Assembly (NCBI RefSeq): GCF_963855985.1
Contig: NC_087104.1
Coordinates: 6,696,001 to 6,760,000 of the forward strand
From: Ostrinia nubilalis
Taxonomy: Eukaryota; Arthropoda; Insecta; Lepidoptera; Crambidae
Length of the DNA stretch: 64,000 bases
Direction: 5' to 3'
Shown in pieces: positions 33,506 to 44,135 of this stretch. Within the stretch, counting starts at the first letter, position 1. The number at the start of each line of letters is the position of its first letter. The position numbers and the translations under genes are program-made. The notes beneath the pieces are model-generated. The model was not told the DNA's origin. It did no database searches and worked only from the letters and a program-made list of their open reading frames with translations.

Positions 33506-33579
33506 TTAGTGTAGTGTAGTGTAGTTATAATGTGCTGAAAACTGTACCTTACAAAAAAGTATTACGGGACTATTCCCAC

Positions 33580-33715
33580 CTCTCGTTCCCACCGCTGCAA
33601 CTCCTGTGTAGCCAGGAACAGCGTGACCGCCAATAAAACCCCAACCAGAGAAGGTCAAGTTTCTCCCAGGGGAAAGTTAAAGTTAGCTCGCAACGAAATT
33701 AATCAGAAGAACACG
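33580..33715 (+). repeat. Dispersed repeat, also present inverted at 47452-47575
   Basis: ACTCCTGTGTAGCCAGGAAC, AAGTTTCTCCCAGGGGAAAG and AAATTAATCAGAAGAA correspond, in reverse complement, to the 47.5-kb segment (TTCTGATTAATTTTACG, AACTTTCCCCTGGGGAAAAC, GGATACACAGGAG). No protein or clear termini were seen; this is an unnamed interspersed repeat. Confidence 0.6.
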
Positions 33716-34289
33716 TTTCAAAAAAGTATTGTGAGCAGTAAGTGATTTTAGTAAACCGATCAAGAAATACCAGCATACCAATTTTATCAGGACGGTGTAT
33801 AGGAAATTCTCTACAGCCACTAACTTGTACTAACTAAGCTAGATAATCTCCGTAATATGTCTGCTCTGATTCCGCTGCACCATCGATTTGTGATCCACAG
33901 CGAAACAGGTTCCTTATTTTATATCCCAATCGCTTATACCACTCTATCGTCTCTCTCAATCGCTCGAAAATCTGGCACGAGAGATAAAGACAGCTAAAGC
34001 GGACATGTCGAAATGGATTCGTTTAGTTGGGAATCCAACGGATGTTTATCTCCCCGCGGAAATCAAACCTACGACTCGAATGGCAAATACTACAAATGAA
34101 TCGATTCGGTACTAGAATTGCAGGGAAGGTTAAAGGAAGCATGGAAATGGCTGCTTGAATACAAATGTAGTTTGTTTTTATACGCGGTTCTGTTTGATCT
34201 TGTTAGAGATAGATACGAACAAATAATGTATTTTGTCTACTTTGTATTTAATTAATAATTAGGTTACTTGGTAACTTAAAAAAAGTCAT

Positions 34290-34440
34290 GATAGCTGACT
34301 CAACAACTGAGGAACGCGGGTTCGACGCCGCTCGATTATTGCGGTGAGTCCACTCGTAACACAAGCATAATATTTTAGCTTAGTGAGAGGGGATGCTAAT
34401 TTGTGCAATGCAAATTTCTAATATTATTAATTTGTATTGC
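34290..34440 (+). mobile_element. tRNA-derived SINE in duplication copy A
   Basis: GAGGAACGCGGGTTCGACGC (B-box-like GGTTCGA) is followed by TTATTGCGGTGAGTCCACTC, GTAACACAAGCATAATATTT and a GAGGGG...TAATTTGTGCAA tail. It is the same SINE family as at 29688. Confidence 0.6.
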
Positions 34441-34747
34441 ACATAGTAGTTAAAATAAAAAACTCATGAAATTATAAACAGGGTTCGTGACAGATCGAAA
34501 CCTATACGAGCGAAGCGGCAAGCAGAAACTATGTCAAATATTTATCATAAGCCGAATGCTTTGGCATCTGAAAACGTCGATCGAAGCAGGAATTCCTCTA
34601 GAGGGTTTAGTCTATCTAGACGTTCTGCAGCTTAAGTTTATTTTGTTCGCTTAGTCCAATTCTGTTTCTAGATATAAAAACAATACGATTATTATTATTA
34701 CTGACATTGAAATCTTAATTCCCTAGTAAATTGCTACTCTTCATTAT

Positions 34748-34908
34748 ATTCATCATCAGTCAAGGACGTCCACTGCTGAACATAGGCCTCCCCCAATGCT
34801 TTCCATGTTGCCCGGTTGGTACTTAGCGGCCTGCGTCCAACGCCTTCTTGCTACCTTTATGATGTCGTCGGTCCACCTTGTGGGTGGACGTCACAGGCTT
34901 GCTTGTCT
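34748..34908 (-). mobile_element. RTE LINE 3' end in duplication copy A
   Basis: ATTCATCATCAGTCAAGGAC, TCCACTGCTGAACATAGGCC and GTCGTCGGTCCACCTTGTGG mark a minus-strand RTE C-terminal end with a short ATG tail. It is truncated earlier than its partner at 37521. Confidence 0.75.
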
Positions 34909-35398
34909 TGCAGTGAGTGATTAATTACCCTATGTGCTGTCAGTTGTACCTGGACAAAAAGTATCATCAATATTAAAATAAAAAAAAAGAAAATTATTTT
35001 AGGTTTACCAAATATTTTATTGTCTATTTTATTTCAAGATTTAATCTAAAAACATTTCAAATGGAGCGTTGTAACAAAATATTTGTTTAAATAAATTAAT
35101 CTAAAACAATTTTCAGTGAATTGAATATTCTTTGAAAACCTTCATTTCTTAGAACCGATAAATAAATCTAATAAAGTACATTCAACCTCAAATAATATTT
35201 AATAGATATTGAACGTTACAAAGCCTACAAGGTTTCAGCTTCAGTGGAAAATTAATCACGAATATTATAATAATTACAGGGTGGTGAATTATAGTACGTA
35301 GGGTTATATTGTTTTTGGATCGCATCATAAAATAATTTATCGAATTTCACAAAGTTAAAACTTAAGAACTTATAATGTATGATATCGCTATACTTATA

Positions 35399-35662
35399 CA
35401 GGGTGTTAGGTAAATGGGTATATGAGCCGACACTAGCCCATGTTAACTTGTGCATATAAATGGTATGGTGAAGTCAGAAATTTGATATCATCATTTTATT
35501 TTTTTTAATTTTCATACAAAATAAACTTTATAAAAGCCGATTTCTATGAAAATCAAAATAATTAAAATGAAGATATCAATTTTCTGACTTCACCATATCA
35601 TTTATATGCCCATGTTAACATGGGCTAGTGTCGGCTCATATACCCATTTACCTAACACCCTG
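35399..35662. mobile_element. CAGGGTGTTAGG palindromic MITE, TA target
   Basis: The ends CAGGGTGTTAGGTAAATGGG and CCCATTTACCTAACACCCTG are exact complements. The arms continue for about 120 bp (TGAGCCGACACTAGCCCATG and its complement near the right end). TA flanks both sides. There is no coding sequence. The TA duplication suggests a Tc1/mariner-type mover. Confidence 0.8.
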
Positions 35663-35666
35663 TATA

Positions 35667-36416
35667 CAGGGTGTTTGGCGCATCGTGTGCCAAAATGATT
35701 TGGCGGATAGAATGGGTCATTTCCTATATTTTCAGCCCCCATAACACGTTCCATGCCAGGCGGCTACTTTTATATTAATTTCACCAAAATACCCAAATCG
35801 CATCATTTAATTTCAATTTTAAAAAAAACTACTAGGCGTAGCCTCAAAGTAAATATTTTGTGAAGTTTTTACCTGCTTTGAACTTATTGTAAAGTAAAAA
35901 AAAAGTTCAAAATTCAATATTTGAATATCAGTCCGAGTAGAGTCAATGCAACTAATTTAAGGAATTTGTGAAGTTGTTGTTATTATTTAAACAAGATTAG
36001 TATACCGTTTCAATGGGAATAGACTAGAGAAGTTTTGATAAAATCCGAAGATCGCTATCTCTTTTATTTTTTTTATTATAGCCATGTAAACTTAATTGTT
36101 CAGTCCATTTTTAACTTATCGGAAAACTTCAAAGCTGAATTTAAAAAAAACTAGATGATATTTGCCAGTAAATTTATATTTGATGCAACCCTACATCAAT
36201 GCACGTCAAAACAAAATATTTACTTTGAGGCTACGCCTAGTAGTTTTTTTTTAAATCGAAATTAAATGATGCGATTTGGGTATTTTGGTGAAGTTACTAA
36301 AAAATTCATATAAAAGTAGCCGCCTGGCATGGAACGTGTTATGGTGGCTGAAAATATAGGAAATGACCCATTCTATCCGCCAAATAATTTTGGCACACGA
36401 TGCGCCAAACACCCTG
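35667..36416. mobile_element. CAGGGTGTTTGG palindromic element of 750 bp, TA target
   Basis: The arms are about 200 bp. The left starts CAGGGTGTTTGGCGCATCGT, and the right ends with its near-complement ACGATGCGCCAAACACCCTG. Both arms contain GCCGCCTGGCATGGAACGTG or its complement and CTACTAGGCGTAGCCTCAAA or its complement. It abuts the previous MITE with TATA between them. The frame crossing 36329-36622 is a by-product. Confidence 0.8.
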
Positions 36417-36777
36417 TATATCGCTATACTTATATATCGCTTATGCCACTCTATCGTCTCTCTCAATCGCTCGAAAATCTGGCACGAGAGATAAAGACAG
36501 CTAAAGCGGACATGTCGAAATGGATTCGTTTAGTTGGGAATCCAACGGATGTTTATCTCCCCGCGGAAATCAAACCTACGACTCGAATGGCAAATACTAC
36601 AAATGAATCGATTCGGTACTAGAATTGCAGGGAAGGTTAAAGGAAGCATGGAAATGGCTGCTTGAATACAAATGTAGTTTGTTTTTATACGCGGTTCTGT
36701 TTGATCTTGTTAGAGATAGATACGAACAAATAATGTATTTTATCTACTTTGTATTTAGTTAATAATCAGGTTACTTA

Positions 36778-36887
36778 CGCCCGTTTTCACCATCAATCCC
36801 TAATTTTAAGTGACCCTTATGAAAACACAACAGGAATTTTGTTATCATAGGAGTCACTTAAAAACTAGGGATTGATGAAAACGGGCA
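36778..36887. mobile_element. PIF/Harbinger-like MITE of 110 bp
   Basis: CGCCCGTTTTCACCATCAAT and ATTGATGAAAACGGGCA are complementary ends; TTA flanks both sides (36775-36777, 36888-36890). It is absent at the matching site in copy A (GGTTACTTGGTAACTT), which confirms both ends. It is a sibling of 13628-13740. Confidence 0.9.
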
Positions 36888-36904
36888 TTAATAACTTAAA
36901 AAAA

Positions 36905-37060
36905 GCCACGATAGCCGACTTCACATCTGAGGATCACGGCTTCGAACCCTCGCTCGATTACTGTGCCTGTGGTGAGTCCACTCGTAACACAAGCATAATA
37001 TTTTAGCTTAGTACGAGGGGCTAACGGGCTAATTTGTGCAAAACAAATTACTAATACATA
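36905..37060 (+). mobile_element. tRNA-derived SINE in duplication copy B
   Basis: GGATCACGGCTTCGAACCCT, TGGTGAGTCCACTCGTAACA and CAAGCATAATATTTTAGCTT match the SINE copy at 34290, with small differences. Confidence 0.6.
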
Positions 37061-37063
37061 TTC

Positions 37064-37185
37064 GTTCATTCGTTCATTCGTTCGTTCGTTTCAGCCAAAC
37101 GACGTCCACCGCTGGACAAAGGCCTCCCCCAAGGTTTTCCACAATGAACGGCCCGTATCCATACTATTAATACTACTACATACTA
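37064..37185 (-). mobile_element. RTE LINE tail insertion with TTCG/ATTC repeat
   Basis: CATTCGTTCATTCGTTCGTT then CGTTTCAGCCAAACGACGTC and GGCCTCCCCCAAGGTTTTCC: the minus strand reads the end of the RTE protein into a (GAAC/GAAT)n tail. It is absent from copy A. The tail differs from the ATG-tailed subfamily, so it marks a second RTE subfamily. Confidence 0.7.
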
Positions 37186-37520
37186 ATACAAATTATTAAT
37201 TTTTATTGCATAAACTTAGGAGTTAAAATAAAAAAACTAATGAAATTATAAACAGGGTCCGTGACAGATCGAAACCTATACGAGCGAAGCGGCAGGCAGA
37301 AGCTATATCAAATATTTATCATAAGCCGAATTCTTTGGCATCTGAAAACGTCGATCGAAGCAGGAATTCCTATAGAGGGTTTATCTAGACGTTCTGCAGC
37401 TTAAGTTTATTTTGTTCGCTTAGTCCAATTCTGTTTCTAGATATAAAAACAATACGATTATTATTATTACTGACATTGAAATCTTAATTCCCTAGTAAAT
37501 TGCTACTCTTCATTATATTC

Positions 37521-37795
37521 ATCATCAGCCAAGGACGTCCACTGCTGAACATAGGCCTCCCCCAATGCTTTCCATGTTGCCCGGTTGGTACTTAGCGGCC
37601 TGCGTCCAGCGCCTTCTTGCTACCTTTATGATGTCGTCAGTCCACCTTGTGGGTGGACGTCACAGGCTGCGTTTTCCTGTACGCGGCCTCCACTCCAGAA
37701 CCTTGCTGCCCCATCGGCCTTCAGTTCTGCGTACTATGTGCCCTGCCCATTACCACTTCAGCTTGCTAATCCGTCGGGCTATGTCAGCTTCATTA
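37521..37795 (-). mobile_element. RTE LINE 3' end in duplication copy B
   Basis: Same insertion as at 34748 but preserved further 5': GTACGCGGCCTCCACTCCAG and GTACTATGTGCCCTGCCCAT encode the H-x-A-R-containing part before the WTDDI region on the minus strand. Confidence 0.75.
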
Positions 37796-37922
37796 CATTA
37801 TCAAGCTTAATTAATTGTACAGTTAAAATAATTATCTAGCTAAAACATTATACCTACTGAAAGTTTTGTTTCACAATAAAAAGTGGCAAACTCACTGTGA
37901 AGTCTTACGGTAAGTGATTAAT

Positions 37923-38023
37923 GAGGGCTATCGTTTTAGCGCTCACCGGTTGGCGCCACTGTAGAGTAAGGTCCTGTCAATCGCCAGGGGTGCCAACTGC
38001 TAAGTATAAAAACGATAGCCCTC
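37923..38023. mobile_element. GAGGGCTATCG MITE of 101 bp
   Basis: GAGGGCTATCGTTTTAGCGC and TAAAAACGATAGCCCTC are complementary ends. Copy A has GATTAATTACCC at the matching site, so this is a clean insertion with AT as the apparent target duplication. The interior contains CACCGGTTGGCGCCAC. Confidence 0.75.
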
Positions 38024-38563
38024 ATTACGCTATGTGCTGTCAGTTGTACTGGACAAAAGGTATTATCAATAATATAAAATAAAACAAGAAAATAAAAATG
38101 GAAAGTGATATTTCTATTATCACTCATGTCACAAGCAAGTACATTCAACTTTGATTCAAGAAAGAAATAAAAAAATAAATTAATTTTACCAAATATTTTA
38201 TTGTCTAATTTATTTCAAGATTTAATCTAAAAACATTTCAAATGAAGCGTTGTAACAAAATATTTGTTTAAATAAATTAATCTAAAACAATTTTCAGTGA
38301 ATTGAATATTCTTTGAAAACCTTTATTTCTTAGAACCGATAAATAAATCTAATAAAGTACATTCAACCTCAAATAATATTTAATAGATATTGAACGTTAT
38401 AAAGCCTACAAGGTTTCAGCTTCAGTGGAAAATTAATCACGAATATTATAATAATTACAGGGTGGTGAATTATAGTAGGTAGGGTTATATTGTTTTTGGA
38501 TCGCGTCATAAAATAATTTATCGAATTTCACAATGTTAAAAGTTTAAGAACATATTATGTAAA

Positions 38564-40638
38564 AACTGAAAATATCTAGAACTAAATAAGGTTTTCGACC
38601 GGACTATCCACACCATTTTCATGCCATTGCAAATTTTTACATAGCTTTTAATTTTATGAATCTTCCTAAATAATTATTAAAGCAAGCTTATACATTATAA
38701 GTAGCTGGATCACACAAAGACTGAATTTTGTCTTACTATATTTATAGAATTTGTTACTTAATGCATGCGTCAGAGTCTATATTTACGAGTATCAAACAAA
38801 GACCTCCGTATTCGCGAATATCTACTACGGCTGCTGAGACATCGTAAATAATTTCTATGCACACCTTGTCTTGCCGGCTAAACTATGCTGAACTCGGGGC
38901 TAAAGTTTTGGGCTTCTGAAGTAATGGTTTGGGGTAGACATGTTTGTTAGTTCGGCAACAATCCTTTGTCCTCTATCAAGGAACATACTTTTGTAATACT
39001 CATATAAAAGTATTTGTTTCTTTTAATTTTTTATAATATTTTACGAGTATGATCTTTTTGCGTTTCCCTTCCCTTTTCTAGCGTATGAAGACAGAGTAAA
39101 AGGTCAATAATATGGGAAGGCTTTTCAAATTCTTAGGATGTAGTACCTATCTATATTTAACTAAGAATATTTACATCTTATTGATTTTAAATTAATTTTC
39201 AAAGTAGTTTTTTATCTAATGATGTTTCACTGTTTTATATTAGCGGTGTTTCTAAGTATTTGTTTTCTTCAAATTTAATCAATGTTCAATGGTCTTTTCA
39301 ACATTTCCAACTATACCTACCTAACCATAATAATTATAATTGTATTCTTTGAATTATGACATGTTAAATTTCTTTATGTGTGCGGAAAAAAGTAATTTCG
39401 AGCTCAAAAAAGGAAACAAAACGCAGACAAGCTACGGAAAATTGCTAATATGATATTCGGATTCCCATTGGGACAGCGAAACGGGAAGGGCAAACAACAC
39501 CAGAAATATACTGAACGCTCATGCAGAATGTTTTATCAAACCATATACAACACATTTATTTATTTGTATGAAAACCATATTCATCTTTTATATCTTTAGT
39601 AAACTAATACCTAAGCCTAATTTGATTTAAAAACTAAAAGCTAAGCTAAGCATATAATTTACGGTGGCTAGATTACGGTTAAGCACGTATCTCAAATGGA
39701 ATTCAGCAGTGGAAGTGGTAGGCTGAAATGATATGATGATGGATAAAGTCTCAAATAAATATTTTGAATAAATAATTCGTTCTAATTACAGCTAATAGAG
39801 TAGCTTAAGGCTTGGTATTTCTGCTAAAGTAGGTATTTCGCGCTGTCAAAATCTGCGCGCGCAATACTTCGCCGAAGACAGCGCGCCAAAGAGCTCTCGC
39901 GGCTACACAGTATAGAAATACGCAGTTTAGAAATACGCAGTTGGTTAGGTTAGGTTGACTTCCTTCCGTTCAAGCGGCACACTCACAGCACTTTCTAATA
40001 CAAATCATATCCAAGTGATACAAATTAAAACAACTTTCAAAATTTTTGGGAATATATTTTAGAATCGAATAAATATAGAATATAACTGCCAAAGTAAACA
40101 CGGTTCAAAGAGGCGTGGCGTCACCCGACCTTCCGGAAGTTCCGCGCCGGCTAAAAGAATTTCAAGATTACGTCACCCGACCTATCGGTAGATCCTCGGG
40201 AGCTTGAGCGATTGGAAAAACATTTTATGATCAGTTACTCGTAGTAGCGATTATTTAGAGCTTGGATAATAAATTATAGTTGTTGCAATTCACAAAGCTT
40301 TGCATGTGGTTAATTACATTAATCAGTACATGCATCCATTTTGTTCAGTCTTTTTGTTTATTAATAAATAAAAATATCATACTAAAATTGCATACATATT
40401 TGTTTGTATTGGTCTGGGTTTTTTCTTTCCATAATTTATGTATAACGTATGTACGGGGCTCTGTATCGAAAATCACTATGAGCAATGAGCATCACACACT
40501 GTTACCTGGAGTGCATTACCGCAGCAAAATTTTTATAAATGTTGAGCTTTAGAGAGTCGAGAGTATAGCAGATAATTAGTCCATCGTGAGCAGAAATTTG
40601 TCCACTAATAGCAAAATTCGTTCAAATTATAGTTTTAA
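38564..40638. other. About 2 kb, mostly unannotated
   Basis: A short RTE tail remnant on the + strand (GAATTCAGCAGTGGAAGTGG then TAGGCTGAAATGATATGATGATGG in overlapping parts) lies at 39696-39745. CpG-rich patches occur at 39835-39910 and 40105-40205. GGTTAGGTTAGGTT at about 39943-39956 matches the insect telomere repeat for under three units. No exon is supported. Confidence 0.4.
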
Positions 40639-40639
40639 A

Positions 40640-41614
40640 GTTATTGGCTAGAAGATTATTTTATCTTGCAGCTTAGACCTTTAGCTACAGACCTTAGACA
40701 GTATTTTTGAAACATTCTTACGCATGGTGGAGGAAGGGACGCTCTAGAGCAGTGGTTCTTAACCGGTGGTCCCTGGAGGCATTCCAAGTGGTCCACGATG
40801 TGCACTTGCACACCTTGGTCAAAACCACTTTTAACTGATTTTTGCAGTCAAACTGGTTTTGACCGATTATGAGGTGGTCCCTGACAAGACAGAAATTTGG
40901 TAAAATGGTCCCTCATGACTTAAAGGTTAAGAACCACTGCTCTAGAGACTCAAAACTACAAGGATACACATGAACTCCAGTTTTAAATCCGTTGATATCT
41001 GCTGCATCTGCCATGTTTTTGGCTATAAGATTCTTCCATCTTACGGCTTAGACCTTTAGCTACAGACCTTATACAGTATTTTTGTAAAAATTCTTACGCA
41101 TGGTGGAGGAAGGGACGCTCTAGACACTCAAGTCTACAAGGAGTCACATCAACTCCAGTTTTAAATCCGTTGACATCTGCTGCATCTGCCATCTTTTTGA
41201 GTAGAAGATTCTTCCATCTTGCAGCGTAGACCTTTAGCTACAGACCTTAGACAGTATTTTTTTGAAAATTCTTACGCATGGTGGAGGAAGGGACGTTCTA
41301 GACACTCAAGTCTACAAGGAGTCACATCAACTCCAGTTTTAAATCCGTTGACATCTGCTGCATCTGCCATCTTTTTGGGTAGAAGATTCTTCCATCTTGC
41401 AGCGTAGACCTTTAGCTACAGACCTTAGACAGTATTTTTGTGAAAATTCTTACGCATGGTGGAGGAAGGGACGCTCTAGACACTCAAGTCTACAAGGAGT
41501 CATATGAACTCCAGTTTTAAATCCGTTAACATCTGCTGCATCTGCCATCTTTTTGGCTAGAAGAATCTTCTATCTTACAGCTTAGACCTTTAGCTACAGA
41601 CCTTAGACAGCATT
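40640..41614 (+). repeat. 178-bp tandem array
   Basis: Four full units and a partial fifth. The anchor GACCTTTAGCTACAGACCTT starts at 40676, 41051, 41229, 41407 and 41585, giving spacings of 375, 178, 178 and 178. The 375 equals one unit plus a 190-bp MITE and its 8-bp duplication. Each unit has TCTTACGCATGGTGGAGGAA, ACACTCAAGTCTACAAGGAG and ATCTGCTGCATCTGCCATCT. Copies are more than 95 percent alike by eye. No long frame is conserved. It is satellite-like. Confidence 0.9.
40750..40939. mobile_element. hAT MITE inside the 178-bp array
   Basis: CAGTGGTTCTTAACCGGTGG and AAGGTTAAGAACCACTG are the complementary ends of a well-known hAT-type MITE. CTCTAGAG is duplicated perfectly on both sides (40742-40749, 40940-40947). 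The uninterrupted neighbouring units read CGCTCTAGACACTC, confirming the insertion point. Confidence 0.93.
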
Positions 41615-41761
41615 TTTTATTATTTATTTGTGTCAGTGTGCTCTTCTAAAGAGTGTAAGACGATTGTATGTAGGTACTATTAAAATCAAATTTTAACTCA
41701 TTGGTTTTGTCTCATATTTGAGGAATGTACTATGTATCATGAGTAGAGTCTTCGTTTAAAA

Positions 41762-41989
41762 CAGTCTTTCCCAAAGTGGGCGATAACGCCCCCTTGTGGG
41801 CGCTGCAGGCTTAAAGGGGGGCGGTAAGAGACCCAGAAAAAAATCGGGACGTTGTGTAGAGGCTTGGAAGGCGTCATCTACTAGTAGGACTCTTAGACAC
41901 CGACTGAGCTCGACTCTTGACTACAAAAATGGGGGGCGCTAAAAAATAATTTATTCTCAAAGTAGACTAAATAAGTTTGGGAACCGCTG
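41762..41989. mobile_element. hAT MITE of 228 bp with GTTTAAAA duplication
   Basis: It starts CAGTCTTTCCCAAAGTGGGC and ends TAAGTTTGGGAACCGCTG, imperfect complements of the CAGTGNTTCCCAAACT type. GTTTAAAA flanks both sides exactly (41754-41761, 41990-41997). The interior has GGGGGGCG blocks. It is non-coding. Confidence 0.9.
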
Positions 41990-41997
41990 GTTTAAAA

Positions 41998-42616
41998 GGA
42001 TGCGAACGATTTAAATTTCAATAGGTAGACAAAATTGATAATTCTTAATTATCAAAAATTTAAGCTTTCTCCAGTAACACTGATATTATTATACTGTGAC
42101 TCATCAAAGTCATCATTGTCAAAAATATTTACAAATCGCGAACTGTCACGGCCATAAAACTGACACGCGTCCGTCCTCCGTAAGCGCCACCGCGCGACTG
42201 ATTGAGATTGTCCAAGCCGTCATGGACGACTTTTTCCACATTTTTTAACATAGTAACTAAATAAGACGCAATATAAAAATTTCATCCGTTAAAAGCCCTC
42301 GAGTTATTTCTGAACTTTAGTTTAGTAAAAGATTTAGAATCTCAAATCGCTTATTTTAAAAATAAAACCATAAATAGAAAACGAATAGAGGTAACTTTGG
42401 GAATATATTCTATCGAGTCAACTTCATCAAATCGTGTTTCCATCCGTTAATAGCCCTAGAAAATATCCTCAACTATGCCCAATAAAAATCTTAGCCTTTA
42501 ATTTTACTGTTTAGTACCTCAAAAATGAAAAATGAAAACCTCATTTTCGCCATTTTCTCTGCTACCCGGCCTTAATGGTATAGCTAGTCATCCTTATTAT
42601 TGCAAGATATGATCAA
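41998..42616. other. No supported feature
   Basis: AT-rich with a CpG-containing patch at 42165-42230. No repeat ends or exons recognised. Confidence 0.4.
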
Positions 42617-42777
42617 CTAGCTTTTGCCGTCGTGATCGTCATTTATTACAGCCTATATTATTCTGAGTTATAAAAACAAAAACTGTAAAGTTTCAACGAA
42701 ATCCGTTCAGTAGGTAGTTTTTGCGTGAAAGAGTAACAATGTTTGTTAACATCCAAACTTATAATATTAGTAGGATT
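42617..42777 (+). mobile_element. SINE-like element
   Basis: CTAGCTTTTGCCGTCGTGAT at the start, CTGTAAAGTTTCAACGAAAT and CCGTTCAGTAGGTAGTTTTT inside, and TTATAATATTAGTAGGATTT at the end: the same family as the interrupted copy at 25318. Confidence 0.7.
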
Positions 42778-43707
42778 TAGTATGATAGTAGGATAGGGGG
42801 GACGTAATAACCTGTAGGTACAGACATACTTACTCGTAGTTTGAAGTAAACACTTAATATGCAATAAAAAATTTGAATTTGAATTTGATTCTAATATGGT
42901 ACAGACGACGGCATGTCAAGCTGAACACTGTGGTATCTTATTATCCCGATTTGGCCACAAAATTATAAAACATGATATAGGTACCTACTACGCTAAATAA
43001 ATATCCACCCAATTATTGATGAAGGCCAGACTGGTCCGCCCCTAATATCAAGCTCCGAGCGTTGACAGGTCTGCGCACTGGTAATTTATTTCTATCATAT
43101 TTTTTCAATTTTCTATCTTATCATTCATTAGCCACAATGATGTGAATCCGCGGGCTGCAACTAGTGTAAACCACACACAAGGAGCTCAAGACAAAATGGC
43201 GGTACACATGCGTGTTGTTTATATGGCATGAATTAATGAGGTACGCATTATCTTGGATCGTTCTGTATACAATAATATGTATAGCTTTGTTAGCTGAGCC
43301 GTAAATTATACCTGTATTAATGATTTATTACTTGTACAATAATGATTTCACATCCAGTATTGAGTTTAAGTTGGAGTTTATTTAATAATATGCTGAACAA
43401 TACTAACAAAGCTCCACTCAGGTATGTTTTATTGCAAATCTCATGTAATACTCGTACAATTACGCAAGTCATTCTATTGTACTTTAAAACAAATTAATTC
43501 TATCAGATTATATTCATCAAAATTTTCTTCAACCATTTGTCCAAATTGTACCTCAAAACTAGTCCTTCACAGAGAACTTATTAAAAGTTTTTCAACTAAA
43601 AGTTTCAATGACTAACACAGACCAGATAACTAAGTCGTACAAAGCGTCAGGTTCCCCCAACTTGCTGAAGAAACTAAGCCGAGTGCGTTGCGGCGCCTGT
43701 GGTTTGA
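42778..43707. other. No supported feature
   Basis: AT-rich; frames such as 43424-43615 have no recognisable content. Confidence 0.4.
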
Positions 43708-43864
43708 TACCAAGGATGTTATGGATATCCGTAACCGTAACCGAAACTATCAGATATCCGAAATAAAAAAATATCCGTAACCGAAACCGATTCAAAAGTT
43801 TCGGATAAGGGCGGAGTCTTAATCTTAATGTTTTTTTAATATTTGTTACTTGTTCCGAAGAATT

Positions 43865-44135
43865 ATCCGGACTTATTCCTGCCGCCACTTTTCGCCACCG
43901 ATCTACCCGACAGCACTTCCACCCCCATCACTTAGATGGTTGGCAGTCCACAACAGTACGTTTCTCTAGAAACTTTCTGCCCCGTACAACCAAACTGTGG
44001 AATGGACTGTCGTCTGCGGTGTTTCCGGACGGATACGACCTGCAAGCTTTCAAGAGGAGAGCGTATCTTTACCTTAAAGGCCGGCAACGCACCTGTAACG
44101 CCCCTGGGTGTGCGGGTGTCTATGGGCGACGGTAA
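43865..44135 (+). pseudogene. Non-LTR retrotransposon ORF2 C-terminus (Jockey/CR1-like)
   Basis: The frame reads [72 protein letters not shown] and stop at 44133. The LPRT-LWN-LP-x-VFP pattern and the GRQR...C...C end are a very common ORF2 C-terminus in moth LINEs. Only the last 90 or so codons are present; endonuclease and reverse transcriptase are missing. A short 3' UTR and poly-A follow. Confidence 0.85.

Larger units (their letters stand above)
33930..35395 (+). repeat. Segmental duplication, copy A
   Basis: From CCACTCTATCGTCTCTCTCA to GAATTTCACAAAGTTAAAAC, this block matches 36432-38563 in the same order and orientation. The first 300 bp or so are nearly identical between copies (two or three substitutions). 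Copy A lacks the MITE at 36778, the LINE-tail insertion at about 37060-37185, and about 250 bp corresponding to 37667-37915. Both copies contain a 56-codon frame (ALSSL-like start, ENLAREIKTAKADMSKWIRL, stop after NESIRY), but near-identity of the copies means this is no evidence of selection. Confidence 0.85.
36432..38563 (+). repeat. Segmental duplication, copy B
   Basis: Matches copy A (33930-35395) in order and orientation, but is longer because it holds two MITEs (36778-36887, 37923-38023), an extra LINE-tail insertion (about 37060-37185) and a longer RTE 3' end. High identity with copy A means the duplication is fairly recent; the insertions not shared with copy A came afterwards or were lost from A. 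Confidence 0.85.

Noticed and set aside
36329..36622. 97-codon plus-strand frame
   Set aside because: Starts inside the arm of a palindromic element and continues into the duplicated block; no independent support.
39943..39956. GGTTAGGTTAGGTT as an interstitial telomere repeat
   Set aside because: Fewer than three TTAGG units and no neighbouring telomere-type LINE; too short to support.
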